Assembly (NCBI GenBank): GCA_000231825.2
Contig: JH720293.1
Span: forward strand, 2,294,001-2,358,000
Direction of reading: 5' to 3'
Origin: Tetrahymena elliotti 4EA
Lineage: Eukaryota > Ciliophora > Oligohymenophorea > Hymenostomatida > Tetrahymenidae
Length of the DNA: 64,000 nt
In this document: positions 23,294-36,571 of the stretch, piece after piece
Layout of the letters: each line of letters starts with the position of its first letter
Position numbering within the stretch: position 1 is the stretch's first letter
The notes under the pieces: model-generated
What the model saw: the letters and a program-made list of their open reading frames with translations, nothing else
Told to the model about the DNA's origin: nothing
Database searches by the model: none
Position numbers and translations under genes: made by a program

Positions 23294-25221
23294 AATATTA
23301 GGCTGATTTATCAAAGCCTATGACGTAATATTACTCTTGTGCCTTTATGCTCAACCAAAAAAAAGTTTTAACAAATTCAAAAAAGCATCATCAATAACAT
23401 AAACAATTCTCTTGATAAATACAATCGGTATCATGTTATTTCATTTATTTATGAACATATAATAAAAACTTAAAAATATATAAATTTAATAAAATTTCCT
23501 GTAAATACTTTATATTTAAATACTCCAATACATTTTTGTAAGATCATTTATTTTAAAAACTATTCAACAAATTATCTTTTTATATTATAACATTCTTAAG
23601 ACAGAGCAAAATACTTTGTATATTTTTAACTTTCGACTTAGGAGTTTCTAAGCATTAACTTTCCCTTTATTTTTCATTAATTAAAAGAAAGAGTAAAAGT
23701 AAAGAGATAAATTTGCCAAACATTTCTTTTATAAACTCAATTTATCTATTTTTACTATTACTTATTCAATTAATATTTACTATTTTCAATATCCGCTTTA
23801 TATTTCTAAACATTTTAAATATCTTTCATTCTAACACTATCTACGGAAGATATTTGCTTGGTTTCTATTTATTTCAATTTTAAATAATTAAAATATTATT
23901 ATAATTTGTATTATATTTTTGAAAATGTATAAGCTAATAAAATGTGAACCAAATACCTTTTAATTAAACAAATTTTTTTTGCTTTTTTTAATCTATTTGA
24001 TTAAATAGAAAAAGATAAAGTCTATCATATTCAATTATTTTGAAAGGATTTGAGTTATTAATCTAAATAATATTACAAATATATATCTTTAATAAAAATC
24101 AAGATATAATGAATACATAACAGAATAAATACAAGCAATCAAAAATCTAAATTTATTAAAAATGTTGTATATTCTTAAATTTAAATTTTATGTATTTTTG
24201 TCATTTTAATTTTAGAATAATTGATTTTTTTTTGAGTTATTTTAAACATTTTTTTAACTGTTTAAGAAAAAGTGGTTGATTAAATTTTCAAGATTTAAAA
24301 TTATTTAATAAAATTGTGATTAGTATTCAAGATTATAAGATGAATTTTATCAATGAGTTTTTTTTAAATTAAAGTATTTGAAATAAAATTTGATGAAGAA
24401 AAATATTTTTTATTAAAAAAATAAATGAGATAAGAAATTATTTTATTTACATAAAAAAGTAGATAACTTATTCAGATAGTTTTTAAAGATATTAGAGTTT
24501 GTTTATGTGCCAGTTTAATAAATTTATTAATTTATAACATAAATAATAAATAATCACAAAAAAAATTTTGTTTAAAAAGTTTTATTTTTTGTTTTTGATC
24601 GAATTAAAAGTAAATAAAATCTCTTATAAGTTATGATTACCATTTTTGAGTGCTAAAAAAATTAAAAGATTTCACAAAGGATAATTTTAGTTTTAAAAAA
24701 TAAAACTTGAAATGGCAAAATATTGGTTAAGTAAATAATTTAATAAATACACAAAGATATAAGAATACATTTAAATTTTTATTTATTTCTTTTCTGGATA
24801 CAATGATGATCAAAATAGTGGTAGATTATTAGTTTTTTTTTAATTTAAAATTTTATAATTTGATAACTAACTAATTAATTAGCTATATCAGCGTTTTAAA
24901 AAATTTAATCATTAGTTTTCTTTTTTTTGGTTTTTGATTTAGATTTTTTACTAGATAGTAGATTCTTTTTAATTAATTGCACAGGCTCAAATTTTAATTT
25001 AATAGATCAAGAAATATGCATCACTAATTTTAATTTAAGTTTTGATCATTAACTTTTTACTATAGTTTATAAATGATTATAAAATAAATAAAAATTTTTA
25101 TCAACATTCATATTAATAACTAAAATATTTATCTTACTAAATTTAAACAATAAATAAACAAGTAGCAATCATAAAATAGAACTTTTACATTTAACATTAT
25201 AAATTAGACAAATAAGAAGAA
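23294..25221. other. Intergenic spacer, 1.9 kb
   Basis: Nearly pure A/T with long homopolymer and short-repeat runs between two plus-strand genes. I found no protein-like frame, tRNA-like fold or GC-rich island. Whatever promoter serves the gene at 25222 is not recognisable. Confidence 0.55.
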
Positions 25222-28200
25222 ATGCAAGTTGATAGCGCCGTTTACGACTGGCTAAAAGAGCTTAAGTTAGTGAATGGGAGAGTAAAATAGTTGCAAAACT
25301 AGAATATTATGATTAGTGAAGATTAAGCTAAACTCTTTCAAAATGGAGTACAACTTGGCAAACTTTTAACTCAAATCACAGATAATTACAATGTAATTTC
25401 TGATGTAGCAAGAATTAAGAATCTTTCTAATCCCTCAACGAGAGTCTATAATTGGAACATAATTCAAAGTTGCTTAAAAACAATTGATTATAAATTAGAT
25501 GGTGAAATAAAGAGTTTAATAGTTTCAGGAGATAATGAAGTTTTAACAGATTTGTTAAAAGAGCTTTACAAAACTTTTAAATTAAAGCCACAACTCAAAC
25601 TACCAATTCTAAATCAGGTGAATCAATCCTTTTCACAGAATAATGTAATTCTTCAATGATAAATCTTTAAAATCTGCCACTAAAAGCTGTTTTATTTTCT
25701 ATCAAATTCTATTTTTAAGTAGAAGCGAAAAAAAAATTTGCTTAAAGATTAAAATAACTGCTATTTCTACCATAAAAACTAAACGATGAGTCATTTATCT
25801 TTTATTTTATTATTATTCAGAGCAGTATCAGAAGTATAAATAATGAAGGTAGCATGAGTTATCCAATAGATTACTATGAGAATTAACTTATTAATTAAGA
25901 AGGTAATTATAAAAATACTACTATTGAATTAAATACTTAATCTTAATTGAAAATATTAAATTTTTACTTATCTATTTTTTATATCTAGAGCTTAATGATC
26001 CAACTAGATTAGACATTTCTCAGATTGATCCCAACAAAAAGCTTTCAGATTGCACATCTTTACTTGAATTTATTTTAGTGGGTTTATGCAAAGAGCTAAA
26101 TTTAAAACCTAAGCAAGTAAGCATATAATTTACTTACTTTTATATTTTTTAGAATCTGCTATGTCATTCTTTTCTTTGAAAAAAATCTTATTTTAAATAA
26201 AAAAGGCTGTTAGTTTACTTGCAAATAATAATAAATATTTAGCTGTTGGTCTTATTAAGGGAATGAAAACAAGTTTCTAGCCTCTTTGTAATTGGCTGTA
26301 GAATATTTATGTGAATATAAAAACTGTCTTAAACTTTATTGAAAAAGAGGAGTCAGATCTTTTTAGATTTCTTGATATGATTAAGCCAGGACTTTAATCA
26401 TCAAGCGAGTAAGTAGCTCTCTGGTCAACAAGAATTATTTCTAAAATTGCTTTTGAAGTAAGTAGTACTGATATCTTACCTCAAACTTATTAATGGTTTG
26501 TCAGAGAAAACGGAGGACTTTAGTCATGTGTGTTATGTTTAAAAAGACATAAGGTGATTAAAATGAATGTAGTTTAAATAATAACCCAAATTGCCAAATA
26601 CAATCTTTCTGATTTATTTATTGTTTAAATGAGAAAACTTTTTGAAGATATTAAAGAATACATCAAGTACATATCTCTAATATTTCCTAATCTCATGGAA
26701 ATGTAAAATTACAAAGAAGAGGTAAATAAATTATTAGTCGTCTTTTTTTCTTTATGCTAATGTTACAAATACTATAAATAAAGCTTCTTGCTAATAGAAT
26801 ATTAGACTTTTGGATAGAGTAATCCTAAAAGATAGCAGATTATGATCCTATTAAAAATAGTTCTAGTGATAGGCAGGCAGCTTTATAGCTACTGTGTGAT
26901 TGTTGGATTACATACCCTAGACACATTACAGATAATTTATAAGTTTAAATATAAATTCTTGACTTACTTAAAAAAGGATCTAGAGATTTTTCATAAGTTC
27001 TTAAGTTCCATTCTCTCCAGTTACTGTTTGTTCTATTAGAAAATTTTGCAAACTAAAAAAATCCTTCTACTGCACTTATTTATAAAAAGCTTACTTTTTC
27101 TTTAATAGAAAACAGCTCTGATACTAACTTAAGAGAATTCATTCTCCGTAATTTTGCTTATACATTTAAGAGATATGCATAAATGCCTCCAGATGTTCTG
27201 TTAGATCCGTTTATTAAGCAAATTCAGGTAATTTATATTAAAAGCTATTTTATTTTCATTCAAATTCAACTAATAAAACAAGTTACGTTCAAGCAATAAC
27301 ATTTTTTCGATGAATACCTGCGAGGTTGAGTTTTTTACTACAATTAGCAGCCATCCTGGCTTGAACTTAAAAACTGCTATTCAGATGATTGATATGCTTA
27401 GCAAAATGTACTTATAAGATATAATATGGAGTTAGAGTTTGTTTTAATCAATAAAAAACTTAATTGATAGATTCATAGAAAATGAAACATTTTAAGAATA
27501 CACTTTAAAATTATCTTCAGTATCTCTTAACATGATATTAAACAGCTATAATTAACTTCTTTAATAACCTGGTAGATTTTAGTAGGATTACACAACAGAA
27601 TAAGAATAAGTTATTATCGAAGCTCAAAGAAGAGCTCTTATCATAGAATTAAATAAATTTATTTTAGAAAGAGAAGTAACAAGCTTAAATAAAGAAATCA
27701 AAGACTCAGTTGTCAAAGTTCAATAAGATTTATTGAATTCAGGAATCCAATATAAAGGAATTTATCAGCTATTGTTGTACTTTGGAGATCCTGATTAAAT
27801 CATTTAAACTTACAAGGATGAGCAACTTGCAAAATAAAAAGATTTCGAGTATAATTTGTTTTAAATGTAGCAGAATCAAAAATCATCCACTGCTCACTCT
27901 GATTAAGATAAGAAAAAACAATATGTTCAAAAAAATTCAAATGACATAGACTGGGGAGATGCCTTCGAGTCTTCTCCACACCCTGCAAAGCTAAAAAACT
28001 ATATGAATAACAGCAATATTTAGCCAGGACTTGAAGGATCTCCTTCTATGAGATAAAATAATACAAATACATATGGTGCTAATAGGATGGATTTCTCATA
28101 ATTTGAATAGACCAATCTTTAAATGATGAATTAAATGTAAAGAACCAGAGGTATTTTTTGAAAATTTATTTAAACATTTTCTTTTAATTGATGATTGATT

Positions 28201-31200
28201 TTTTTTTATATTTTGAATAGAATAAAATGCCCCCCTTGACTCTAGATATGATAGAGATTACAAAAATTAAAGCATATTTAACAAGAATAGAGCTCACTAG
28301 AGTCTCGAAAGAAGAAAAGAAGAGATTGATAAAATAAGAGAATAAAGAGAAAATAAATCATTGATGAATGATCTAGATAAATTTATGAAATACTAAAAGG
28401 AGCAGCAATTAAAAAAAGAAACAGAGTAAGAAGTAAATAAAATACATACTAAGCTAAATGTTGGTAAATAAAAATAAACTGATTAATATGCTTAGTTGAT
28501 TTATCAAGAAAAAGAGCTAGACACAATTAAGAGCTTAAATAAGGTAACATTTTATTAATATTTAGCTGATTGATTTGTTTATTAAATAAAATATTTCAGT
28601 ATAAAATAGTCAAAATAGAAGAGCTAGAATAAAGAGATATTGACTCATTAGATATTGTTATGAAGCAGTATGCAAATACTTTTAAATTTGTATTCAGCAG
28701 ATATAGTAACATTCATAAGATGTTTAATAAAAAGAACGATTTGTTTTAAGAGTAAAAAAATACTTCAGAATTAATTTCTTTTGGTGACGTTTGGAATTGT
28801 TGTAAAGATTTTGATCTTTAGAAGTTTGTTAGCAGGGATGATGTTCTTAATATTATGAAGCAAGTTAACTCTAATCCTTAATACACCTTTTTAAAATACT
28901 CTGATTTTCTTTAGTTTATTGTTTAACTATCCATATTTATGTTTAGTTAACCTCCTAAAGATTTACGTGGATAGCCACTGGGGTAAGAAAAAAATTTTAG
29001 ATTTGGGTTATTTAAATTTATTTTTAAAAAAAGTAATTAAATAAGGGAATTATTCTTGACCATGGCTCTTTATAAAAAGAATAAAGGAGTTAATCCAGCT
29101 ATATTTGAGAATCCAGAGTGCTTTGCTCCTAATTTAGATGTTATGACTATTAAATCATGGAATAATAAATTGCTTAAGGATCCAAATACCTCATTACCAG
29201 AAAATCTCAAAAAAGTTTAAGAAAAATCTTATTCCTTAAAAAATAATTTTGATGGAAATAAGATGATTGGCTTAAGTGAAGGTTACATTCTAGCTTATTC
29301 AATTCTTTAAGATATTTTAAAGGAAAAGCTCAAGTAAATTTTTTTTAATTTAAGATATAATAATAAATTAAAATAAATCTAATAGTATATCTATTGGTGA
29401 GAGTATGATGAGTGTAGCTAATATTCTTCAAGCCCGTCCTAAACCTATCCCAAGTATTGTTAGCTTACAAAAAATATAAACTACTCAGCCAGCAGATCCA
29501 ATGACTCCATAACCTTCTAAAACTAGTAATATTTTGTTTAACCTTTTTGTGATGATAAACTTTTTTTAATTTAGAAGCAAACTCTATGAGTGTGAAGGAT
29601 ATGAGGTAGCTTAAAAATTAGAATATTTACTAAAGCTTGTGGGTAGAAAAATATTCAGAATATGGATTGCCAGGCTTACCAAAGACTAGAAAAGTTATCT
29701 TAAACCAAGTAAATAAAATAATTATTATTTTAATTTTTATATATTTTCTAATTAAAATAAAGGCAGAAAAAAATAGACTGTAAAAAGAAGAAGAAGAGAT
29801 AAACAGATAAAAGAGCTAGGATAAAAAGATCTTGCAAAGAAAAAAAGAAGTTGAACAATAGAAAGAAATTCTAGAAGCTTTTAAAGCTAAAAAGAGGTAG
29901 GAAGAGTTAGAAAAAGAGTAAAAGAAAATATAAGATATGGAAAAAGAAAAAGAGAAATATTAACGTTAAAGATTATAGTAAATAGCTATGAAAAATGAGT
30001 TAAATAAAAAATAGGAGGAAAAGAAAATGATGAAAGTAAAATAAATGTAAGAAGAGGCAGAAAAGTAGAAAGAATTAGAGAGAAAAAGAAGAGAGTAAAT
30101 AGAAGCAAATAAATAGAAAGTTGAATTCAGAGAAGGATAGGCAGAATAGAGAATTATCAAAAAAAAATAAGTTGAAGACTAGAAAAACAACAAAGAATAA
30201 GAAAGACAGGCTTCTTTACAGAACAAGCATAAAAACTTGAATGAAATAGCTCTATAAAAAGAATAGGAGAGGAAAGAAAGAGAAAATGAGTTTAAATATT
30301 TGTTTGAAGATCTCTCATCAAATCCCTAGACTATAAAAATATTCCAAGATAATTCTCGTACTCTTTCAACTCTTTTCTCTCTTTACAAAAACTATTAAGA
30401 CATTAAAGTAAAGAATTTGAATATAGATTCAGAATAAGTTGATTAGTTATCCTATAAAGGATTCTATTTAATATGCTCTCATCTTAAGATTTTGCCATAG
30501 ATTATTAGTTCAGATGAAATCTTAAAAATGTACAAAGCCTCTACTCGTAATAACTAAGAAGGTTAGTATGGTATTATTTATGAATAGTTTGAAGAGCTGC
30601 TTTTGAAGATTGCAATTAAAGGTAGACCTATATTTGATGAGATATAAAAATATAATCCCGAGGATCCAGATAATCAAGGACTGAGCTTTTAGGATATAGC
30701 TAAAAGAGAGAACCGTAAACTGGAGCAAGAAAGATTAGAAAGACTAAAATTGAAGCAAAAAAATAAAGAATAGGATAAAGACAAATCGAAAAATTAAATT
30801 GACCATATAAAAAACAATTTAGAATAACTATCAGCTCAAGATGTTCAAAGCTTGAAATTAACTACACCAGATACATTACAAGGTCTAATCAAATATCTAG
30901 AGCTTCCATAAGATAAGCATTCTCTTTTCTAATATATTAAAAGTTTGTAAGGTCAAAATTTGGATAACAAAAGCTAAATTAACAATAACAGTTCTATCTA
31001 TGGCAATGGTAATTAATTTAAAATAAAAATAGTTTTTTTAATATTTATTTCAAAACATAAAAAGATTCAAATTAGGCAACCAGAGGTAGAAATAGCAGTA
31101 GTATCTCTATTTCACCTATTAGAGAAAGAACTTCTTCTTTACCTTTACAAAAGAAATACCCAAAAAGCAAAAAATATTAAAATGTGCAATCAAAATATAA

Positions 31201-31279
31201 ATCTTCTGTATAAGGAGATCCTTTCACAAATAAATAAACAAATTAACAGTAAAAATCGAATTCTTAAATTCCAAAGTGA
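25222..31279 (+). CDS. Large helical-repeat / coiled-coil protein with N-terminal CH-like domain, possibly ciliary
   Basis: ATG 25222 opens MQVDSAVYDWLKELKLVN; frames can be joined through about twelve short introns to TGA 31277-31279, giving roughly 1,700 aa. Domains in order: a calponin-homology-like N-terminus (FQNGVQLGKLLTQI, RVYNWNIIQSCLKTI, SGDNEVLTDLLKELYKTF); an armadillo-like helical region (CTSLLEFILVGLCKELNLKP, ANNNKYLAVGLIKGMK, RQAALQLLCDCWITYPRHIT, LREFILRNFAYTFKRYAQMP); a low-complexity linker; and two similar modules that look like degenerate EF-hand pairs. These are at about 28640-28980 (ISFGDVWNCCKDFDLQKFVS) and about 30420-30620 (SYKGFYLICSHLKILPQIIS). A long K/E/Q coiled coil lies between them (about 29765-30300). 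The CH-like start and EF-like modules recall axonemal proteins, but I cannot name a family; the ciliary suggestion is inference. The join near 27230-27330 is the weakest, and splitting into two genes is possible. Confidence 0.6.
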
Positions 31280-31626
31280 TATTGGTCTAATTTAGATATT
31301 TTATCTTCTTTTTTATCATTTTAATTTAACAGAAAAGTTTATTAGATTTAATAATAGTTCATTAAAGTTAAAAAAGATAAAAGAGATCATTAAATATTTA
31401 AAGCAAATTTTAAATTTTTCAAAAGAATTTAAATTACTAATATCACACATAAACCTTTACATTATACACAAATAATTACTTTTTCTATGTTTGTTTGTTT
31501 ATTAATTATAATTTTAACACATTCACTCATCAATCTTTTATTCTACTTTTTCTAGATTTTTCCAATTTATTTATTATGGCTGTTGTTGTTATAGTTACTA
31601 ATAAAAATTACTTTCAATATTCTAAC
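31280..31626. other. Convergent intergenic gap
   Basis: 3'-3' interval between the large plus-strand gene and HslU on the minus strand. A/T-rich; a hydrophobic stop-free stretch crosses it into the HslU gene on the plus strand but is a shadow. Confidence 0.5.
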
Positions 31627-33036
31627 TCAAATAAGGAATTTTCTATAATCTGCTTTCTCCATATATTTTTACAAACTTTTATCAACAAATTATTAGTCAA
31701 TAACTATATCCTTTTACTCAAGGTATGGTGCATCAAATGATATATTTTCTAGGCAACGTTCAATAAGTTCATGAAGACGTCTGGCTCCTATATCTTCTAA
31801 TGAAGTGTTAGCTTACTCAGCTAAAATAGCTATTTTCTTAACTGCTTCATCTGTAAATTATATGTTAAGACCTTCCTATTTAAGAAGTTATTGTTATTAA
31901 AATATCATATTATATTTAGGGAACTTTAAGATGCTATAAAGCTCATTCTTTTTAAGTTATTGAAGCTCAACACGAATAGGAAGTCTTCCGAGAAGTTCAG
32001 GAATTAAATCTGATGGTTTACTCATACTAAAAGCACCAGCTGTAATAAATAGAATATGATCAGTTTTTACATCACCCCATTTAGTTGAGACTACTGTACC
32101 TTCAATTAAAGGCAGTAAATCACGTTAAACACCATCTGCACTAGGTGATTTCTAATTTTGTTAAACCTCACTTGAAGTAGCAATTTTATCTATTTCGTCA
32201 ATAAAAACAATTCCTTCTTCTTCGACTTGACGAATTGCAATTTTTTCATAATTAACACTTTTCTCCAAAGCCTCTTCATAAATTTAATAAAGTTGACTAC
32301 GCGCATTTTTGACTGTCAAACGCTATTAGTCGTTTTTAGGGTTTAAACCTTACTTGAAATTTTTAATGTAATCTAAAAATTCATCAATATTTTAGAATGA
32401 TCCCTTTGTGTTAACTCTCTCCCAATAATCATGAGGTAATTCAACAGTTATTCTACGGTCTTCCATTAAATTATTTTCAATATCTGAACGCTTTTTATTT
32501 CTAACTTCTTCATTTGTAAAATTAGGCCCTAAGAATGCATCAACTATCTAATCAAAAACAATTTACTCAATTACTTATTTAGCATTTTCAATATTCTTTT
32601 TATGGTTTGCCTTGGCATTTCTAACAGCTGTTCTAACAAGATCCTAAATAATTTATTCTACATCTTTTCCATGATACCCTACTTCTGTATATTTTGTAGC
32701 TTCTACTTTAATGAAAGGAGCATCTGATAATTGAGCCAATCTACGTGCTATTTCAGTTTTTCCTGAACCTGTAGGTCCTACCATCAAAATATTTTTAGGA
32801 CAAACTTCTTTTTTTAAATCTTCATCTAAAAATTGACGTCTCCAACGATTTCTGTATGCTACTGCAACAGCTCTTTTTGCTTAATCTTATCCAATAATGT
32901 GCTAGCTTAGATACTCTACTACTTCTTTAGGAGTCATAGAAGATGATTTTTTGACTGTATTCTAATTCCCAACATTAGAGAAGCTATTAGATAATACCTA
33001 TGTTAAGTATCTTTATTACAGCTTTAGAATTTTCAT
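31627..33036 (-). CDS. HslU: HslU, ATPase subunit of the mitochondrial HslVU protease
   Basis: Bacterial-type AAA+ unfoldase that feeds substrates to the HslV peptidase; in protists it is nuclear-encoded and mitochondrial. One uninterrupted exon of 469 codons (E. coli HslU is 443). ATG at 33034-33036 opens MKILKLQQRYLTQVLSNSFS, a basic presequence-like leader. The mature protein begins [20 protein letters not shown] (family: TPREIV-L--YIIGQ). Walker A is GPTGSGKT at about residue 87, followed by [20 protein letters not shown], the HslU signature. The I-domain insertion is present. Walker B is [10 protein letters not shown] at about residue 277, then [20 protein letters not shown] and [11 protein letters not shown] (sensor/Arg finger region). 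Sensor 2 is [15 protein letters not shown]. The C-terminus is YRKFLI, like the terminal L-R-x-I/F-I-L peptide that docks into HslV. TGA at 31627-31629. Very secure. Confidence 0.96.
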
Positions 33037-34050
33037 TTGATTTACAAATTTTATCCTTCTTTTCAATTTGATTTTTCTTAAAATTTTAGAATGAATTAGA
33101 ACTTTTTGGCAAAATTATGTTTTATAATTAAAGATATGATTAAATATTAAAAACAAACAATTAATAACATCACAAAACATAATTATAAAAATATCAAATG
33201 CAATACTTAGCATAGCATAATTATCAATTTTGAAGTAATTAAAATATTTAAAAGGTAATAAAAATATTTATCTAAATTATTAACATTAAAATTATATTAT
33301 TTTCCTTTTCAAACAAGAAAGTGCGAGATATTTAAAAAATGATCAAAATATCAATAGTTAATAATAAATAAAAAAAAAATATTTATCTATGTTTTGTTTA
33401 TTAAAACCAATAAAGTTCATATTAGTTTTAAGTGACTTTTTATAATATTATTTTCTAATTTCTTTTAATTTATGACCAAAAATACTATAAAAATCTTCAC
33501 AAAAAATGGATTAGGAATAGACAAATCAGACAAAATAATCTGAATTGATTAAAAATTAAACTCATTAGAAATTGAAAATATTTTGAAGAGAGTCAAGAAT
33601 TTTGGATGAAGAAGAGTTCAAAATAATTCTTGAAAATTTTTATATTTTTTTCTAAGGAGAATAGGACAAATAATTATGACTTATTTTTATTTTAAATTCA
33701 TTTAAATTTTAACATAAAAGAATTAAAAAAAAGAAGTTTTACTAACTTTTATTTATAAATTTAGAATGAAAAGAAAATTTCAAATCATTAAAAAATGCTT
33801 TTATATTAGAGTTTTCGATATCAAGATTGATTATTTAGTTTATTTATTTGAGTTTGAGTAAAGTTTTTTTGTTGATTAATTTTTAAACTAAGTAAGTAAA
33901 ACATATTATGCAAAATTAAACTTGAAATAACAAATTAATAATGCCATAAAATAATTAAAATTTTTTAATTTATTGATCAATAGTCAGTCTTATATTAAAA
34001 AAAATTTTTTCATGATATAGCTTGATCAAGTATACAGAAAGCTAAGCAGA
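33037..34050. other. Intergenic spacer
   Basis: About 1 kb of A/T-rich DNA between HslU and the cation exchanger, both on the minus strand. It must hold the HslU promoter but no motif stands out. I see no gene. Confidence 0.5.
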
Positions 34051-36571
34051 TCAAGATGCACACAGAATAAAAAATTAAAAGGAATTAGGAATATTTTCCT
34101 TTTTCGTAAGAAAAACTATTTTTATTAAATAAATTTTAATGAATATCAAATCAAATGAAAAAATATATTATTACCCTAATTTGATAGAGACGACAATAGA
34201 AATAATTGTTCCAATTATAGCACCTATTAAAACTGTGATAGCAATACCGTTATTAAACCATTCATTTATTGATGAAGCAGTAAATACAGAGAAATCGTAA
34301 TCACTCCTATTAAAATAAAAAGGGTATTTGTTTAAAATTATCATGATTTAAATAATTTAATTTACGATTTAGTCTACATAACAAGGGCAAAACCAAAACC
34401 AATGTATAAGTTGAAACCTTAACCAGCAAAGCAACCAGTCATAGCCATAACACCATATCCCATTTTTGAGAGTTAAGTATTAGTGAAATAATCTAAATTT
34501 TTTATTGTTATGGCATGAATAAAAATAATTACTAACTTAAATTAATTACCTCCTGACGAATTTCCATAAGCCAATAAGGTTAAACCCAAAAAGGTTTTGT
34601 TAATGCCAGATAAAATTTAGAAAAACTTTATTACAAATCAAAAATTATTAACTTTAAAATGTTTTTAGAATTTAATAGTTTACTGTAATGAAATCTATTA
34701 AAATTTGAGCAATAGTAGATATGTAAGCAACAGAAATAGCAAAGGATAACAAAGAAAAAATAATTAAGAATGGTGGTGCCTATGTTTCATGAGAATATTT
34801 CCATACAAAAAAAGAACCAATAGCACCTAAACCTAGAAGTAAGTAAACTAAATAAAATCCTTCAACACCTCCTACAAGCATATCAATGTCTTAAAAAAAA
34901 ATTATTATGAATTGTATTAGATTTGTTAATTGAAAATTTACTTCCTGTTATAAATAAGAAGGTAGCTGGAGTAGTGTAACAACAGATAAATGCTCTCCAT
35001 TTGTGCCATTGTTCATCATCTCCAGGAGGGATAGTGAGATCTCTTATCAAATCAAGTGGAATTTCATAAAAAGAAACAAGTTTTTCAGTAATGCTCATTT
35101 CACTTAACTCATCCTTGTAGCTGTAATATTTTTATTTCATGATATGTTTTAAATTTCTAAATTTGTATCTCATTTTAATTTCTTTAGCAGCTTCCTTAGC
35201 TAATGATTTATCAGAGTGTTAGAATTTATTTTCATCATCTGAGAAGCAGGATATATTATTATCATTGTTTTCTTCTTCATTTAATTTCTCTTAATCCTAA
35301 TAAAGAAATAATATTTAACATAAATTATTGAGTGAAATATTGATTTACATTATCAAAGTGAATTTATTTGATTTCTGTTGAATAATCCCTAATTTAGTTT
35401 TAAAATAGGATAAAATTAAATGCATTTAATAACTAACACCAATCTAATTTACTTCTAGAATAAGACAACTCCTAATTCACCTTTGGAGCTTCCTGCTCTA
35501 CTTTTTTTTCTTTGCATGGTATTTTCCAGTTCTTATTATATAGCAACTATTTATAATAATATATATTTAACTAAACTTAAAATTATTTTGTATTGTTTAC
35601 TTTCATCTACTCCTATTTATTCAAGATCTCTTCTTTACTGTCTGTCTTACATAATAACTATTGCAAGGAATCTTTTATTTTAAAAGAAGAAGACATACAT
35701 AATTTATAACTTGAAATATCATTGCATGATTAATTAAATTACACTAAGTAAATTGACATAAATATTGAGGCCATAATTATGTTAACTGTTCCTATTATTG
35801 CATATACTAAAATTACTAAGCAACCTAACAAGTAAAAGGTCATATCTCTCATAAAAGTTTTCTTATCTATCTATAATAAAAAGAAAAAAATAAATAAATG
35901 GCAATATGGAAAAATTAACTTTAATGTAAACAAAACAATTTGATATATTCAGTTATCTAGAATTAATTATAGACATATTTGGAAGACCAACCATTATTTT
36001 TTCTTTTTAATTTTGTAATATAGAATAAATGCAATCTAAAAAAGACAAAGTTTGGACTTACTTTTATACTTTTTCCATGATAGATAACTGCAGAAAGAGT
36101 GGCTGTTGTAACGAATATACCTGCGCCAAATATAGATCCTATAGCAATACTGATACCACCAGAATCATCACCACCTGCGATAATTGCTGTAATAACATCT
36201 GGAGCACCATTCCCTAAAGCCAATAGTGTTACACCTGCAACTGATTCTGATAATTTTAAAACTTTTGAGGCCTTAGCTAAAGCAGGTGAAAGATAAGTTT
36301 CTGCCGTAGAGCTTAAAAAGTGGAAGGACATCAAAGGAATAAAAACCTAAAAATAAAATGTTAAGTTTAGTATAATTCTGCACCAAAACTGAATTTTATA
36401 TTTTACTGTAAGTAAGTCAAGAACTATGATATTTTCTGAAACTTTGCAAAAGTAAAAGTAAGAAAATCTTACTAATGACTCTGCTGTACAGTTTTCATCA
36501 ACGTATGCACAAACGCCTGATTGCAATGCATGAATTGCTGATACAGTACAGAGATCTTCTCCGTCGGACAT
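34051..36571 (-). CDS. Cation/Ca2+ exchanger of the NCLX (SLC24A6/CCX) type
   Basis: Multipass membrane antiporter exchanging Na+ (or another cation) for Ca2+; animal NCLX is in the inner mitochondrial membrane, while plant CCX proteins occupy other membranes. ATG at 36569-36571 opens MSDGEDLCTVSAIHALQSGV, then CAYVDENC, the C-x-V-x-x-x-C signature of this subfamily. The alpha-1 repeat reads SESVAGVTLLALGNGAPDVI with the GNGAPD motif intact, followed by SIAIGSIFGAGIFVTTATLS. After several introns and membrane segments, the alpha-2 repeat gives FLGLTLLAYGNSSGG, then MGYGVMAMTGCFAGQGFNLY. The C-terminal span is NNGIAITVLIGAIIGTIISI. A region near 35100-35300 encodes an acidic/Ser cytosolic loop. 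The stop is uncertain: reading on from the last span reaches TGA at 34051-34053, but a GTAATA directly after that span could be a terminal intron donor. No clear mitochondrial presequence is seen. Confidence 0.85.

Noticed and set aside
31495..31740. Plus-strand hydrophobic 81-aa frame
   Set aside because: Overlaps the C-terminal coding end of HslU on the other strand; composition typical of antisense T-rich sequence.
36029..36296. Plus-strand frames opposite the exchanger
   Set aside because: Shadows of the alpha-1 repeat exon on the minus strand, whose protein match is decisive.
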